64,000 bases of DNA. Origin: Ruegeria sp. YS9. Lineage in GTDB: Bacteria > Pseudomonadota > Alphaproteobacteria > Rhodobacterales > Rhodobacteraceae. Position 1 is the first letter of the stretch; each line of letters starts with the position of its first letter. Positions 34,659-43,236 of the stretch are shown piece by piece. Position numbers and translations under genes: made by a program. The notes beneath the pieces are model-generated. The model did no database searches and had not been told where the DNA came from. It saw only the letters and a program-made list of their open reading frames with translations. The DNA is taken from positions 963,001 to 1,027,000 of the forward strand of contig NZ_CP102409.1 of NCBI RefSeq assembly GCF_024628725.1. The letters are read 5' to 3'.

Positions 34659-36020
34659 ATGTCCCGAAGTCTGTTGAAGTACACGCGTGTTCTGGAAATC
34701 GTCGGGGACACAATCAAGGTTCGAGTGCCAATCGGGGGCACTCGTGAACCGACTGTCCGGTTCAACGACCTCGCTGTGATCGAGACGGTGGATGGCCGAA
34801 AATCACTGGCCCAGACGATCTTCATCGACCGGGATGTCGTCACGTTGCAGGTGTTTTCCGGCACCAAGGGCATATCGACCGAAGCAACGGCGACCTTCCT
34901 CGGTCACCCGATGCAGACACCTTATTCGGACAATATTCTGGGCCGCGTCTTTGATGGCGCCGGTGTGGCAATAGATGGAGGTCCCGACCTGTCTGCGGAA
35001 CCGCATATCGATATTGGCGGACCGACCGTCAATCCGGCGGAACGCGCGGTTCCAAACAGAATGATCCGCACGGATGTGCCGATGATCGACGTGTTCAACA
35101 CATTGGTCGAGAGCCAGAAAATCCCGATCTTCTCGGTTTCAGGAGAGCCATTCAACGCGTTCCTCAGCCGAATCGGTATCCAGGCAGACGCAGATATCGT
35201 GGTCTTTGGCGGGCTGGGATTGATTTTTGACGACTACCACACGTTTCGCACCTCGTTCGAAGATGCGGGCGTGTTTTCGCGCACCGTCATGTTCGTCAAC
35301 CAGGCGATGGATCCTTTGGTCGAACGTTTGCTGGTGCCCGACATGGCGCTGGCGGTGGCCGAGAAGTTTGCTGTGGAAGAGGGCAAGCGCGTACTGGTCC
35401 TGCTGACCGACATGACCGCCTATGCTGACGCGATGAAAGAGGTTGGCATCAGTCAGGAGAGGGTGCCATCTCAGCGCGGCTATATGGGGGACCTGTATTC
35501 GCAGCTTGCGCGCCGATACGAGAAGGCCTGTGACTATGCCAAAGGCGGGTCGGTCACGGTGCTGACCGTCACGACCATGCCCGGAAATGACGTAACGCAC
35601 CCGGTGCCTGACAACACCGGCTATATCACCGAAGGGCAGTTCTATCTGCATTCCGGTGTGATCGATCCGTTCGGCAGCCTGTCGCGCCTCAAGCAGAACG
35701 TGATCGGCAAGACCACTCGCGAAGATCACGGGCAGATCATGAACACGATGATCCGTTTCTATTCTGAAAGCCGCGATGCCGCGCAGAAACAGGCGATGGC
35801 CTTCGACCTGTCAGACTATGATCACCAGTTGCTGAAATTCGGCGGCCTGTTCCGGTCTCGGTTCATGGACATCAATGTTTCGATCCCGCTGGAAGAGGCG
35901 CTGGATCTGGGTTGGAAGACTCTGGCAGAGTGCTTTGCGCCTGAACAGTTGCTGATGAAGCAGGCACTGATCGACAAGTATTTCCCGAAGGATGCCAATG
36001 GCGCGGTTGCAGCTGAATAA
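34659..36020 (+). CDS. atpB: V/A-type ATPase subunit B
   Basis: 453 residues of the non-catalytic B subunit. It starts with the beta-barrel TRVLEIVGDTIKVRVP, then PMIDVFNTLVESQKIPIFSVSGEPFN, LLTDMTAYADAMKE, SQRGYMGDLYSQLARRYEKA, and NVIGKTTREDHGQIMN, all family landmarks. The usual SGLPHN run is SGEPFN here. RBS GAGGAT precedes the ATG. It is the first gene of a seven-gene operon and overlaps subunit D by 29 bp. In the reduced bacterial V-type operon B normally follows A; here A is last. Such ATPases pump H+ or Na+, or make ATP, across the cytoplasmic membrane. Confidence 0.93.
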   Translation: MSRSLLKYTRVLEIVGDTIKVRVPIGGTREPTVRFNDLAVIETVDGRKSLAQTIFIDRDVVTLQVFSGTKGISTEATATFLGHPMQTPYSDNILGRVFDGAGVAIDGGPDLSAEPHIDIGGPTVNPAERAVPNRMIRTDVPMIDVFNTLVESQKIPIFSVSGEPFNAFLSRIGIQADADIVVFGGLGLIFDDYHTFRTSFEDAGVFSRTVMFVNQAMDPLVERLLVPDMALAVAEKFAVEEGKRVLVLLTDMTAYADAMKEVGISQERVPSQRGYMGDLYSQLARRYEKACDYAKGGSVTVLTVTTMPGNDVTHPVPDNTGYITEGQFYLHSGVIDPFGSLSRLKQNVIGKTTREDHGQIMNTMIRFYSESRDAAQKQAMAFDLSDYDHQLLKFGGLFRSRFMDINVSIPLEEALDLGWKTLAECFAPEQLLMKQALIDKYFPKDANGAVAAE

Positions 36021-36603
36021 ATCGTCGCTTGCACGCGAGCAGACACAGCTGAAAAGCTATGAGCGGTTCCTGCCGTCGCTGGACCTGAAGCGGCAACAGT
36101 TGATGGCTGAACGGGCCCGGGCCCGGGAAGAGGTCGACCGTCTTGAGCAAAAGGTGCAGGCACTGGTGCAACAGGTTGGTGAAAGGCTTCCGATGCTGGC
36201 CCAGCAGGGTGTCGTTCTGGATGGGCTGGTCGCGCTCAGAGACTACAAGGTCAAAGAGGTCAATGTGGTGGGGGTCAAACTGCCTGACCTTGATCGGATC
36301 GACGTGGTGGTGCGCCCGTATTCCGTTTTGGCCAAGCCCCATTGGGTCGATGCTGCTGCGCTTTTGCTGCACGACGTCATCGAAGCGCGGGTGCGGGTGA
36401 AAATTGCCGAAGAACGGGTTCGCATCTTCGAAAGGGCGGTGGCCACCATTACCCAGCGGGTCAACTTGTTCGAAAAGGTTCTGATCCCGCGCGCCAAGGC
36501 CAACATCAAAAGAATCCGCATCTACCTGAGCGACGAACAGATGCAGGCTGTCGTGCGGTCAAAGATCTCGAAACGCAAGCACGCGCAGGAAGCTGTGACA
36601 TGA
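35992..36603 (+). CDS. atpD: V/A-type ATPase subunit D (central stalk)
   Basis: 203 residues, almost entirely helical, with two long coiled-coil-forming ends. The opening ARLQLNKSSLAREQTQLKSYERFL and the closing RVNLFEKVLIPRAKANIKRI (20 residues) are the signature ends of V-type subunit D, the shaft turned by the A3B3 head. It overlaps atpB by 29 bp and its stop overlaps the subunit I start by 4 bp, so it is translationally coupled on both sides. The second Met (35998) is an alternative start. Confidence 0.92.
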   Translation: MPMARLQLNKSSLAREQTQLKSYERFLPSLDLKRQQLMAERARAREEVDRLEQKVQALVQQVGERLPMLAQQGVVLDGLVALRDYKVKEVNVVGVKLPDLDRIDVVVRPYSVLAKPHWVDAAALLLHDVIEARVRVKIAEERVRIFERAVATITQRVNLFEKVLIPRAKANIKRIRIYLSDEQMQAVVRSKISKRKHAQEAVT

Positions 36604-38396
36604 GCGTTGCGCGTTTGAAAAAGATGTCCCTGATAGGGCCGGCTGCAAAAAAGGCGGACACGCTTGAGGCGCTTCAGACCCTTGGCTGCATGCATGTTTT
36701 GCCGCTTGTACCGCCGCCAAACGAACCGGAAAAGATCAGCGATCGTGGTGCAAGAGAGGCGTATAAGGCGTTGCGTTTCCTTGCAGAAGTGCCTGAACCA
36801 CGCCGTCAGATCAAGCGCGCCCCGGATTTCGACATGGACCGTTTCGTGCGCGAGGTGACCGACCTCATGCAGCGCACTCGGGATACGATGGACCGGCGTG
36901 ACTTTCTGGCCCATCGCATCGCCCAGGTGCGACCCTGGGGTGATTTGGATTTTCCGCCGAGCGATGCGCTGGCTGGCAACAGGCTGTGGTTCTATCAGCT
37001 GCCGCTGAAGCACCGGGATGCCCTGTCCGAGGTCAGATTCCCATGGGCAATATTGGCGGAAGACCACCGGTACCTGTATGCCGTTCTGATTTCACCTGAC
37101 GAACCCGATGATGGCGTTCTTCCTGTTCCGCGAACGCATGTTGGCTCGCTGCCTGTGCACGAGCTTGAGGCCCAGTTGGAAGAGGCCGAGATCGCCCTCG
37201 AGGCGTTGGAAGCCGAACGCGTTGCGCTGACGCGCTATCTGACATTGATGCGCCGGAACCTGTCCGTCGCCGAAAGTGCCGCTGAGCTTGCCCATGCGAC
37301 GCAGAAAGTGCGCGACGAAGAGGCAGTGTTTGCTTTGCAGGGGTGGGTTCCCGTGGATCAGGTGGAGACTGTTCTTGCCATGGCAAACGCCAAGGGCTCG
37401 GCCGTACTGATTGAAGATCCGGGGCCGGGCGACACGCCCCCGACCTTGCTGGAGCAGCCTCAAAACCGCAGTGCCGCTGTCGATCTGGCGTTGTTCTATC
37501 AAGTGCCCGGATATCAGGACTGGGACCCCAGCGTCATCGTCTCGGCGTCCTTCGCGATCTTCTTTGCCATGATCGTGGCGGATGCCGGGTACGGTGCTGT
37601 CATCCTGCTGGCGGTGCTGGCCTTTTGGAGACGGATGGATGGCACGGCAGGTCAAAGATCCTGGCGTCTGTTCGGTCTGATCATCTCGGCTGTTACGATG
37701 TTTTACGGCGTCATGGTGGGCAGCTATTTTGGGGTATCACCGGCTGCCGGCTCGATTTGGGCAAGGCTCAAGGTGCTGGATTTGAACGATTTCGGCGCGA
37801 TGATGATGGTCTCGATCGTCGTTGGCGTTATACACCTTGTCCTGGCCAACGCACTTGCGGCCCGCGCGGCGTGGGGGCAACGCAAGGCGGTTGCCAATCT
37901 GGGCTGGATTGCGGCCCTGATCGGCGGGTTTGTCCTTTGGCTCGGCTACATGAACGGCAAATCGCCGGTGCCGGGCGCGGCTATTCTGACCGCCGGCATC
38001 GTGGCGATTGTGCTGTTTTCCAGCGAGCGGGTCATCCAGAGGCCGATGGACTGGATCTGGCGTTTGATCGAAGGGTTTCAAAGCCTTGCCGGGGCGATGG
38101 GCGCGTTTGGGGATGTTCTCAGCTATATGCGCCTTTTTGCGCTGGGCCTTGCTTCGGCCTCGCTGGCGATCACGTTCAATGATCTGGCGGTGTCGGTCAT
38201 GCAGGCCCTTAAGGGGCCGGGCATTCTGTTTGGGTTGCTGATCCTGATCATAGGTCATGTTTTGAACTTCGCGCTCGCGATGATGAGCGGCGTCGTGCAC
38301 GGTTTGCGTCTCAATTACATCGAATTCTTTAAATGGGGTCTGCCGGATGAAGGCATCATCTTTCGTCCGTTTGCCCGCAAGGAGGTTCAGGAATGA
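36600..38396 (+). CDS. atpI: V/A-type ATPase subunit I (membrane stator, a-subunit homologue)
   Basis: 598 residues from the ATG at 36600, which overlaps the subunit D stop. The N-terminal ~330 residues are cytosolic and contain coiled coils (LEAQLEEAEIALEALEAERV). The C-terminal half has about seven membrane spans with MIVADAGYGAVILLAVLAFW, the conserved GSYFGVS, and FGDVLSYMRLFALGLASASL, which carries the essential Arg of the proton/sodium path. It ends with the usual GLRLNYIEFFKWG. Length is within the 580-660 range of bacterial subunit I. Ends 4 bp into atpK. Confidence 0.93.
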   Translation: MSVARLKKMSLIGPAAKKADTLEALQTLGCMHVLPLVPPPNEPEKISDRGAREAYKALRFLAEVPEPRRQIKRAPDFDMDRFVREVTDLMQRTRDTMDRRDFLAHRIAQVRPWGDLDFPPSDALAGNRLWFYQLPLKHRDALSEVRFPWAILAEDHRYLYAVLISPDEPDDGVLPVPRTHVGSLPVHELEAQLEEAEIALEALEAERVALTRYLTLMRRNLSVAESAAELAHATQKVRDEEAVFALQGWVPVDQVETVLAMANAKGSAVLIEDPGPGDTPPTLLEQPQNRSAAVDLALFYQVPGYQDWDPSVIVSASFAIFFAMIVADAGYGAVILLAVLAFWRRMDGTAGQRSWRLFGLIISAVTMFYGVMVGSYFGVSPAAGSIWARLKVLDLNDFGAMMMVSIVVGVIHLVLANALAARAAWGQRKAVANLGWIAALIGGFVLWLGYMNGKSPVPGAAILTAGIVAIVLFSSERVIQRPMDWIWRLIEGFQSLAGAMGAFGDVLSYMRLFALGLASASLAITFNDLAVSVMQALKGPGILFGLLILIIGHVLNFALAMMSGVVHGLRLNYIEFFKWGLPDEGIIFRPFARKEVQE

Positions 38397-38836
38397 ATGA
38401 GCTTGTTCTTACACTGGGTTGGCTGGGTATTTATGCGCCAATGGCATTGGGGGCTGCGGCCAGCGCCATAGGGTGTTCGATCGCCGGGATGGCCAGTATC
38501 GGGGCCATGACGGAAACCGAGGGCGGCTATGGCCGTTTCGTGGGTGTATCCGCGTTTCCCTCAACGATGGTCATCTATGGGATCGTCATCATGTTTACCC
38601 TGAACCGCGACGTGACGCCTGAAAACGCGGGCGGTCTGTTCGGCATCGGCATCCTGTCGGGCATCGCGCTGATGTATTGCGGCATCTGGCAGGGTCGGGC
38701 CTGTGCGGCTGCGATCAACGCGACCAAGGAAAAGCCCGAGATTTTTGGCCTTGCCCTGGCCCCCGCCGCAATCATCGAAGGGTTTGGTGTTTTTGCCTTC
38801 GTGTTTGCACTGGTCATTAGTGCGGGGATCAGCTGA
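38393..38836 (+). CDS. atpK: V/A-type ATPase subunit K (proteolipid rotor ring)
   Basis: 147 residues, four membrane spans in two hairpins. The ion-binding Glu is Glu129 in PAAIIEGFGVF in the fourth span; the first hairpin has no acidic residue, as in Na+- and H+-type K subunits with a doubled hairpin. Compared from memory with Enterococcus hirae NtpK, Thr58 matches Thr64, Met59 replaces Gln65, Gln100 matches Gln110 and Glu129 matches Glu139. Three of four side-chain Na+ ligands are present, so ion type cannot be settled. Its start overlaps atpI by 4 bp and its stop overlaps atpE by one base. Confidence 0.92.
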   Translation: MNELVLTLGWLGIYAPMALGAAASAIGCSIAGMASIGAMTETEGGYGRFVGVSAFPSTMVIYGIVIMFTLNRDVTPENAGGLFGIGILSGIALMYCGIWQGRACAAAINATKEKPEIFGLALAPAAIIEGFGVFAFVFALVISAGIS

Positions 38837-39513
38837 TGGCACAGAACGGAACGATTTCGCACGGCGTGGACGCCCTGATCGACAAATTGCGCAACGATGG
38901 GGTTGCCGCAGGTCAGGCCGAAGCCGAAAAGCTGCGCGCAGAAGCAAAAGCCGAAGCCGCGCGCATCGTGGCAGAGGCAAAGCGCGAAGCCGAGGAGTTG
39001 AAAAAGAAAGCCCGCACAGAGACCGACAATTACAGGGCTGCCGGGGAAGAAGCATTGAACACGGCGATGCGGGATGCCGTGCTGACCATGAAGGCAGGTC
39101 TGACGGATCGCTTCAAGGCAGATGTCGAACGCCTTGTAACCAAAGAGATGTCCGATCCCGAGCTTCTCAGGCAGATGATCCTCGAGGTGGTAGGCCGGGC
39201 CGGGGCAAGTGCAAACCTGGACGGCAAGGTTTCCGTTATCCTGCCTGCCAGGGTCGCCACGCAGGAAGACATCAAGCAAAATGCCGATGACATTCAATCC
39301 GGCAAGCTGACGAAATATGTTCTTGGGCTGACCGCGAAGATGCTGCGCGAGAATGTCGAGTTGCACGCAGCCGATGACGTGCAGGAAGGCATCCGCGTCC
39401 GCGCAGAAGATCAGGGTGTTGTTCTGGACCTGACGGATAAGGCGGTGGCGTCGCTGTTGATGGAGCATTTGCAGCCCCGGTTCCGCGCCGTGCTGGAAGG
39501 GGTCATCCGCTGA
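38836..39513 (+). CDS. atpE: V/A-type ATPase subunit E (peripheral stalk)
   Basis: 225 residues. The N-terminal ~75 residues form a charged Ala/Glu/Lys-rich coiled coil (EAEKLRAEAKAEAARIVAEA), the peripheral-stalk helix; the C-terminal globular part contains KDVELHAADDVQEGIRVR-like sequence (ENVELHAADDVQEGIRVRAED), where bacterial E subunits bind the head. It holds the A3B3 head against rotation together with subunit I. No separate G subunit gene is seen in the operon. Start overlaps the atpK stop. Confidence 0.9.
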   Translation: MAQNGTISHGVDALIDKLRNDGVAAGQAEAEKLRAEAKAEAARIVAEAKREAEELKKKARTETDNYRAAGEEALNTAMRDAVLTMKAGLTDRFKADVERLVTKEMSDPELLRQMILEVVGRAGASANLDGKVSVILPARVATQEDIKQNADDIQSGKLTKYVLGLTAKMLRENVELHAADDVQEGIRVRAEDQGVVLDLTDKAVASLLMEHLQPRFRAVLEGVIR

Positions 39514-39514
39514 G

Positions 39515-40207
39515 ATGTCAAAGCAGGACGCCTATATCGCGTTGATGTGCAGCCTTCCGGGTTCGGAACGGCTGTTCGTTGCCAGGCAGCCGCCCCTGTC
39601 ACGTATCAGGCTGGACCGTCGATTGACGGCTTTGACACCGGAGGACAGCAAAGTTCTGAAGATCCTCGAGCATGCGTTGAGCTGGAGCGCCTACGACATG
39701 GATGTCACCGACGCTCAGGCGATCCAGCGCTGCAAACAAGCGATGCTGGACATCCCTCAGCCCACCTTGCGCAAGCTTTTCATGGAACGCATGGAACTGC
39801 GCTCGGCGGTCGCGGCATTGCGATTGAGAAAACGCGGAGAACCAGCGCCATCAGGCCCTTTTGGGGTCGGACGATGGAGCCGCCACATTCCCGCCAATTG
39901 GAGTGATCCCAGCTTTCGTCTGGAACGGCTCATGCCCTGGATCAAAGAGGCAACCCAATTGCTGGAAAACGAAGATCCGCTGGGTCTGGAACGTCTGCTT
40001 TTGTCGATAAGCCACAAGCAGCTCAAGCGGCACGCGGCTCGTCACATGTTCGATTTCGAGGCGGTCGCCATTTACGTTCTGATCTGGAACATCTTCGACC
40101 GCTGGGCGCAAAGCAGCGCTGCGGAAGCCGCCAAGAGATTTGAGAAACTGGCACAACAGGCCATGGCCGATTTCGCTGAAGTCGATTTTGAGGGAGCAAG
40201 CGCATGA
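39515..40207 (+). CDS. DUF2764 family V-type ATPase-associated protein (subunit C counterpart)
   Basis: 230 residues, helical. It begins SKQDAYIALMCSLPGSERLF, matching the 'Y..lv.sLP.l' opening of DUF2764 proteins that lie between subunits E and A in the chlamydial/Bacteroidetes-type V-ATPase operons. There it is thought to stand in for the missing subunit C. The same neighbourhood is kept here: after E (1-bp gap) and before A (4-bp overlap). No F, C or G subunit is present in the operon. Role as central-stalk socket is inference. Confidence 0.8.
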   Translation: MSKQDAYIALMCSLPGSERLFVARQPPLSRIRLDRRLTALTPEDSKVLKILEHALSWSAYDMDVTDAQAIQRCKQAMLDIPQPTLRKLFMERMELRSAVAALRLRKRGEPAPSGPFGVGRWSRHIPANWSDPSFRLERLMPWIKEATQLLENEDPLGLERLLLSISHKQLKRHAARHMFDFEAVAIYVLIWNIFDRWAQSSAAEAAKRFEKLAQQAMADFAEVDFEGASA

Positions 40208-42045
40208 CAGCCCCAATCTCAGCCAAACACTCATCGACCGCACGTGTCGTCCTGGTTCAGGAAGGGCTTGTGCGGATACAGGCCAATTCGGACACGACCG
40301 GCCACCCCGGTCAACTGGTCAAAAACGAAGTGGTTTACATATTGCCTTCGCGTTCCGGCCCCGGTGGGCGTCAGGAAAGGCTCAAGGGCGAAGTGCTGCG
40401 CGTACGTGGGGATATGGCGGACGTTCAGGTCTATGAAAGCACTGATGGGGTGGCGGTTGACGACCCGGTGGAGCAATCAGGTCAGCTTTTGTCGGTAGAG
40501 CTTGGTCCGGGGCTGCTGGGGCAGGTTTTTGACGGGTTGCAATCGCCTTTGCCCAAGGTGGCCGCCGAATTTGGAACCTTCTTGCCGCGCGGCGCAGATG
40601 TCGCGCCCTTGGATGAACATGCGAAATGGTCCTTTACGCCGTCGGTGACGGTGGGCGATACGGTCACTGCCGGGGACAACATCGGAACAGTGCCCGAAGG
40701 CCATCTCAGCCACAAGATCATGCTGCCTTTCAACTGGACCGGCGCGTACAAGGTGGTCTGGGTGCAAAAAGGCGCGGCCACGATCCATGACATCGTGGCC
40801 CGTCTGGAAGACGAAGACGGTGGCGAGCATACGCTGACGCTTTCGCAGAAATGGCCGGTTCGGCGACCACTGCCGGAAAATGTACTGAAGCGCGCGCTGT
40901 CCGAACGGTTGTATCCGACGGAACCGGTTCTGACGTCGCAACGACTGATCGACACGTTCTTTCCGATTGCGCGCGGCGGCACCGCCTGTATTCCCGGTCC
41001 GTTCGGAGCGGGCAAGACCGTGCTGCAAAACCTGATCGCACGGAACGCGAAGGTTGATATCGTGATCGTCGTGGCCTGCGGCGAACGTGCAGGTGAGGTG
41101 GTCGAGACCATCGAGGAATTTCCGAAGATGACCGATCCAACCACCGGCGGCAGCCTGATGGATCGGACGATCATCATCTGCAACACGTCATCCATGCCGG
41201 TTGCCGCGCGCGAGGCGTCGATCTTCACCGGCATTACGTTGGGCGAGTATTATCGCCAGATGGGCCACGATGTCTTGTTGATCGCCGACAGCACCAGCCG
41301 GTGGGCGCAAGCCATGCGCGAGACCTCTGGCAAGCTCGAGGAAATTCCGGGCGAAGAAGGGTTCCCGGCCTATCTGGAAAGCTCGATCAAGGGTTTGTAC
41401 GAACGCGCCGGGGCGCTGAAAACGAATGATGGGGATCTTGGCAGCCTGACGCTGATCGGAACGGTTTCGCCTGCTGGCGGCAATTTTGACGAGCCGGTAA
41501 CCCAGTCAACCTTGTCGACGGTCAAGTGTTTCCTCGGGTTGTCATCCGAACGCGCCTACAAGCGGTTTTATCCAGCGGTCGATCCGATGCTCAGCTGGTC
41601 CCGGTATGCTGACCAATTGTCCGACTGGTATGACAGGAACGCCGAGCCAGGGTGGACAGCCAAAGTGCGCACCCTTTTGGCCCTGATCGAAAAAGGCGAA
41701 CAGGTCGATCAGATGATGCAGGTCACCGGGGAAGAGGGCGTCACACTTGACGACTTTGTAACCCAACAGAAAGCGTTGTTCGTCGATATGGTCTATTTGC
41801 AGCAGGACGCATTTGACACAGTCGATGCGACGGTGCCGCTTGAACGGCAGATAAAGACGTTCAAGCTTGTGTACGATGTGACGCAATCCAGGGCGGTCTT
41901 TGTCGACAAGACCGAGGTAAGGCAGGTGTTCACGCAACTGACCGGGCTGATGAAAAACTTTCACTACGCGGCAGAAAACACACCCGAATACAAATCCACC
42001 TGGCAAAAGATCGAAAACCTGTGCCAGGAAAAGTTCGGAGTGTGA
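40204..42045 (+). CDS. atpA: V/A-type ATPase catalytic subunit A
   Basis: 613 residues. Walker A is GPFGAGKTV, Walker B is VLLIADSTSRWA, and the catalytic-Glu motif is CGERAGEV(V). Typical A-subunit features include the long non-homologous insertion (residues about 110-190), MPVAAREASIFTGITLGEYYR (shown in part), and GTVSPAGGNFDEPVTQ. It hydrolyses or makes ATP at the A/B interface. It is the last gene of the operon, though in the usual order it precedes B; the operon is a circular permutation of the common layout. Overlaps DUF2764 by 4 bp. Confidence 0.95.
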   Translation: MTAPISAKHSSTARVVLVQEGLVRIQANSDTTGHPGQLVKNEVVYILPSRSGPGGRQERLKGEVLRVRGDMADVQVYESTDGVAVDDPVEQSGQLLSVELGPGLLGQVFDGLQSPLPKVAAEFGTFLPRGADVAPLDEHAKWSFTPSVTVGDTVTAGDNIGTVPEGHLSHKIMLPFNWTGAYKVVWVQKGAATIHDIVARLEDEDGGEHTLTLSQKWPVRRPLPENVLKRALSERLYPTEPVLTSQRLIDTFFPIARGGTACIPGPFGAGKTVLQNLIARNAKVDIVIVVACGERAGEVVETIEEFPKMTDPTTGGSLMDRTIIICNTSSMPVAAREASIFTGITLGEYYRQMGHDVLLIADSTSRWAQAMRETSGKLEEIPGEEGFPAYLESSIKGLYERAGALKTNDGDLGSLTLIGTVSPAGGNFDEPVTQSTLSTVKCFLGLSSERAYKRFYPAVDPMLSWSRYADQLSDWYDRNAEPGWTAKVRTLLALIEKGEQVDQMMQVTGEEGVTLDDFVTQQKALFVDMVYLQQDAFDTVDATVPLERQIKTFKLVYDVTQSRAVFVDKTEVRQVFTQLTGLMKNFHYAAENTPEYKSTWQKIENLCQEKFGV

Positions 42046-42052
42046 TCAGGTG

Positions 42053-42072
42053 AAATGGTAGCCCGTAGGGGA
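42053..42072. repeat. att-like direct repeat (distal copy of tRNA-Glu 3' end)
   Basis: AAATGGTAGCCCGTAGGGGA, 20 bp, repeated exactly at 43135-43154, where it is the 3' end (CCA, acceptor and part of the T arm) of tRNA-Glu. It lies 7 bp after the atpA stop. The pair brackets a 1,082-bp unit with one AT-rich gene, as expected for the ends of a tRNA-integrated element. Confidence 0.75.
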
Positions 42073-42187
42073 TAGCATATTTTTTTAGTAGTTTCCCAAA
42101 GCTGACCAATTGCAAAATGCTCGGCTTGCAGCTTTTTTGTGGGAGCCGAGTAGCAAGCTTAGTTGATCAATAATTCACGAGGTATAC

Positions 42188-42910
42188 GTGGTAGAACCAT
42201 ATTTTTTCTCGGGCCGAATTCTCCCCGAGAGAGCCCAGTTGTCCTTCCAATCGGATTTGACAGTACACCGAAAGGAGACTGACACCACCTTTCGGGCTGA
42301 AGTAAGTATTATCCTGAACCAGCTTGTAGTTCGCGTCCACTCAGAACTGGAATGGAACATTTTCGACCTTCGCAATATTGTACAGAATGCGGTTCGAGTG
42401 GATTTGACTGCACTTGGCTACCTATTGGGTAGAGGATACGAAATTGAAATAACTCGCGTGGTCAACCATTCAAAAGGCGTTGACTACGTGTACGGCATTG
42501 AGGTTCCTTGTATTTCAGAGCCTAGGGGCAAAATAGACGTAGATGCCCGACTTAGAAAGTTGCGGACTTTGTTTCTAAGCGAAGGCGGAATGTTCGTTTC
42601 ACGTTGCTTCAACGACTTAACGAGCGCCATTCAGCATGCTGATGACAGTCCATTCTATTGTTATCGTGCTATTGAAGCTATTCGTCGTCACTGCGCAGTT
42701 TCGCACGGACTTTTGGATAAGGATCGGTCGACCCAGTGGCAGAAATTTCGAGAGGTAGCAGGTATAACTAAGGGTGAGATCAGCTTCATATCTGAAGCGG
42801 CCAAAGACTTACGTCATGGAGGATTACCAAATTTTTCAGAGAATTTTCGCGAGGACATTCTCACAAAAACTTGGGCAATCGTCGACAAATACCTCGACGC
42901 GTTTGAGTGA
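42188..42910 (+). CDS. orphan AT-rich gene inside a tRNA-Glu-linked element; possible HEPN-like protein
   Basis: 240 residues, clearly more AT-rich than all neighbours and with codons such as ATA and TTA that the rest of the window avoids, so recently acquired. No signal peptide or membrane span. The C-terminal ~90 residues are helical with FYCYRAIEAIRRHCAVSHG and AAKDLRHGG, reminiscent of HEPN/ApeA-type domains: the first has an R-x5-H spacing, the second an RHG triplet where such proteins have an R...HG end. The N-terminal half is beta-rich and unrecognised. It is the only gene between the 20-bp direct repeats; no integrase accompanies it. Function unknown; a defence role is only a hypothesis. 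Confidence 0.6.
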   Translation: MVEPYFFSGRILPERAQLSFQSDLTVHRKETDTTFRAEVSIILNQLVVRVHSELEWNIFDLRNIVQNAVRVDLTALGYLLGRGYEIEITRVVNHSKGVDYVYGIEVPCISEPRGKIDVDARLRKLRTLFLSEGGMFVSRCFNDLTSAIQHADDSPFYCYRAIEAIRRHCAVSHGLLDKDRSTQWQKFREVAGITKGEISFISEAAKDLRHGGLPNFSENFREDILTKTWAIVDKYLDAFE

Positions 42911-43046
42911 TTGGGGCGTGTGTTATTGAGATCTGGAACCAAAAGCTTCTGTAATCGGTCACACACTTCTTTTTGAAACAGTATTCGGCATTGTGTGGGC
43001 CCCGCAAAGTCTATGAGGCACTCCGCCGACGAAAATCAATTCACAT

Positions 43047-43075
43047 TTTTTTGAATGATCAACTTATTCAAAAAA
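43047..43075. terminator. AT-rich stem-loop downstream of the orphan gene
   Basis: Perfect 10-bp inverted repeat TTTTTTGAAT (43047-43056) / ATTCAAAAAA (43066-43075) around GATCAACTT. It could be a weak bidirectional terminator or an element-end structure. Confidence 0.4.
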
Positions 43076-43134
43076 CGGGAAACCCTGCGCCGGCTAAGCA
43101 GATACGCTCCATTTTAGTTATCATTTGAAATGGA

Positions 43135-43154
43135 AAATGGTAGCCCGTAGGGGA
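43135..43154. repeat. att-like direct repeat (proximal copy within tRNA-Glu)
   Basis: Second copy of the 20-bp sequence at 42053-42072. Bases 43138-43154 are the 3' end of the first tRNA-Glu gene (on the - strand), so the tRNA stays intact after any insertion. Confidence 0.75.
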
Positions 43155-43212
43155 ATCGAACCCCTCTTTCCAGGTTGAAAACCTGGCGTCCTAACCGATA
43201 GACGAACGGGCC
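43138..43212 (-). tRNA. tRNA-Glu (anticodon TTC), copy 1
   Basis: 75 nt with encoded CCA. Read on the - strand it begins GGCCCGTTCGTCTATCGGTT, has the anticodon arm CAGGTTTTCAACCTG with anticodon TTC, the T arm GAGGGGTTCGATTCCCCT and acceptor partner ACGGGCT-A-CCA (first pair G-U). Tandem with an identical gene 24 bp upstream; its 3' end carries the att-like repeat. Confidence 0.96.
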
Positions 43213-43236
43213 ACTTGGTAGTGACGCAAGCACAAG

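Noticed and set aside
42046..43137. Transposon or insertion sequence around the AT-rich gene
   Set aside because: No transposase and no terminal inverted repeats; the ends match the tRNA-Glu 3' end instead, which fits site-specific integration.
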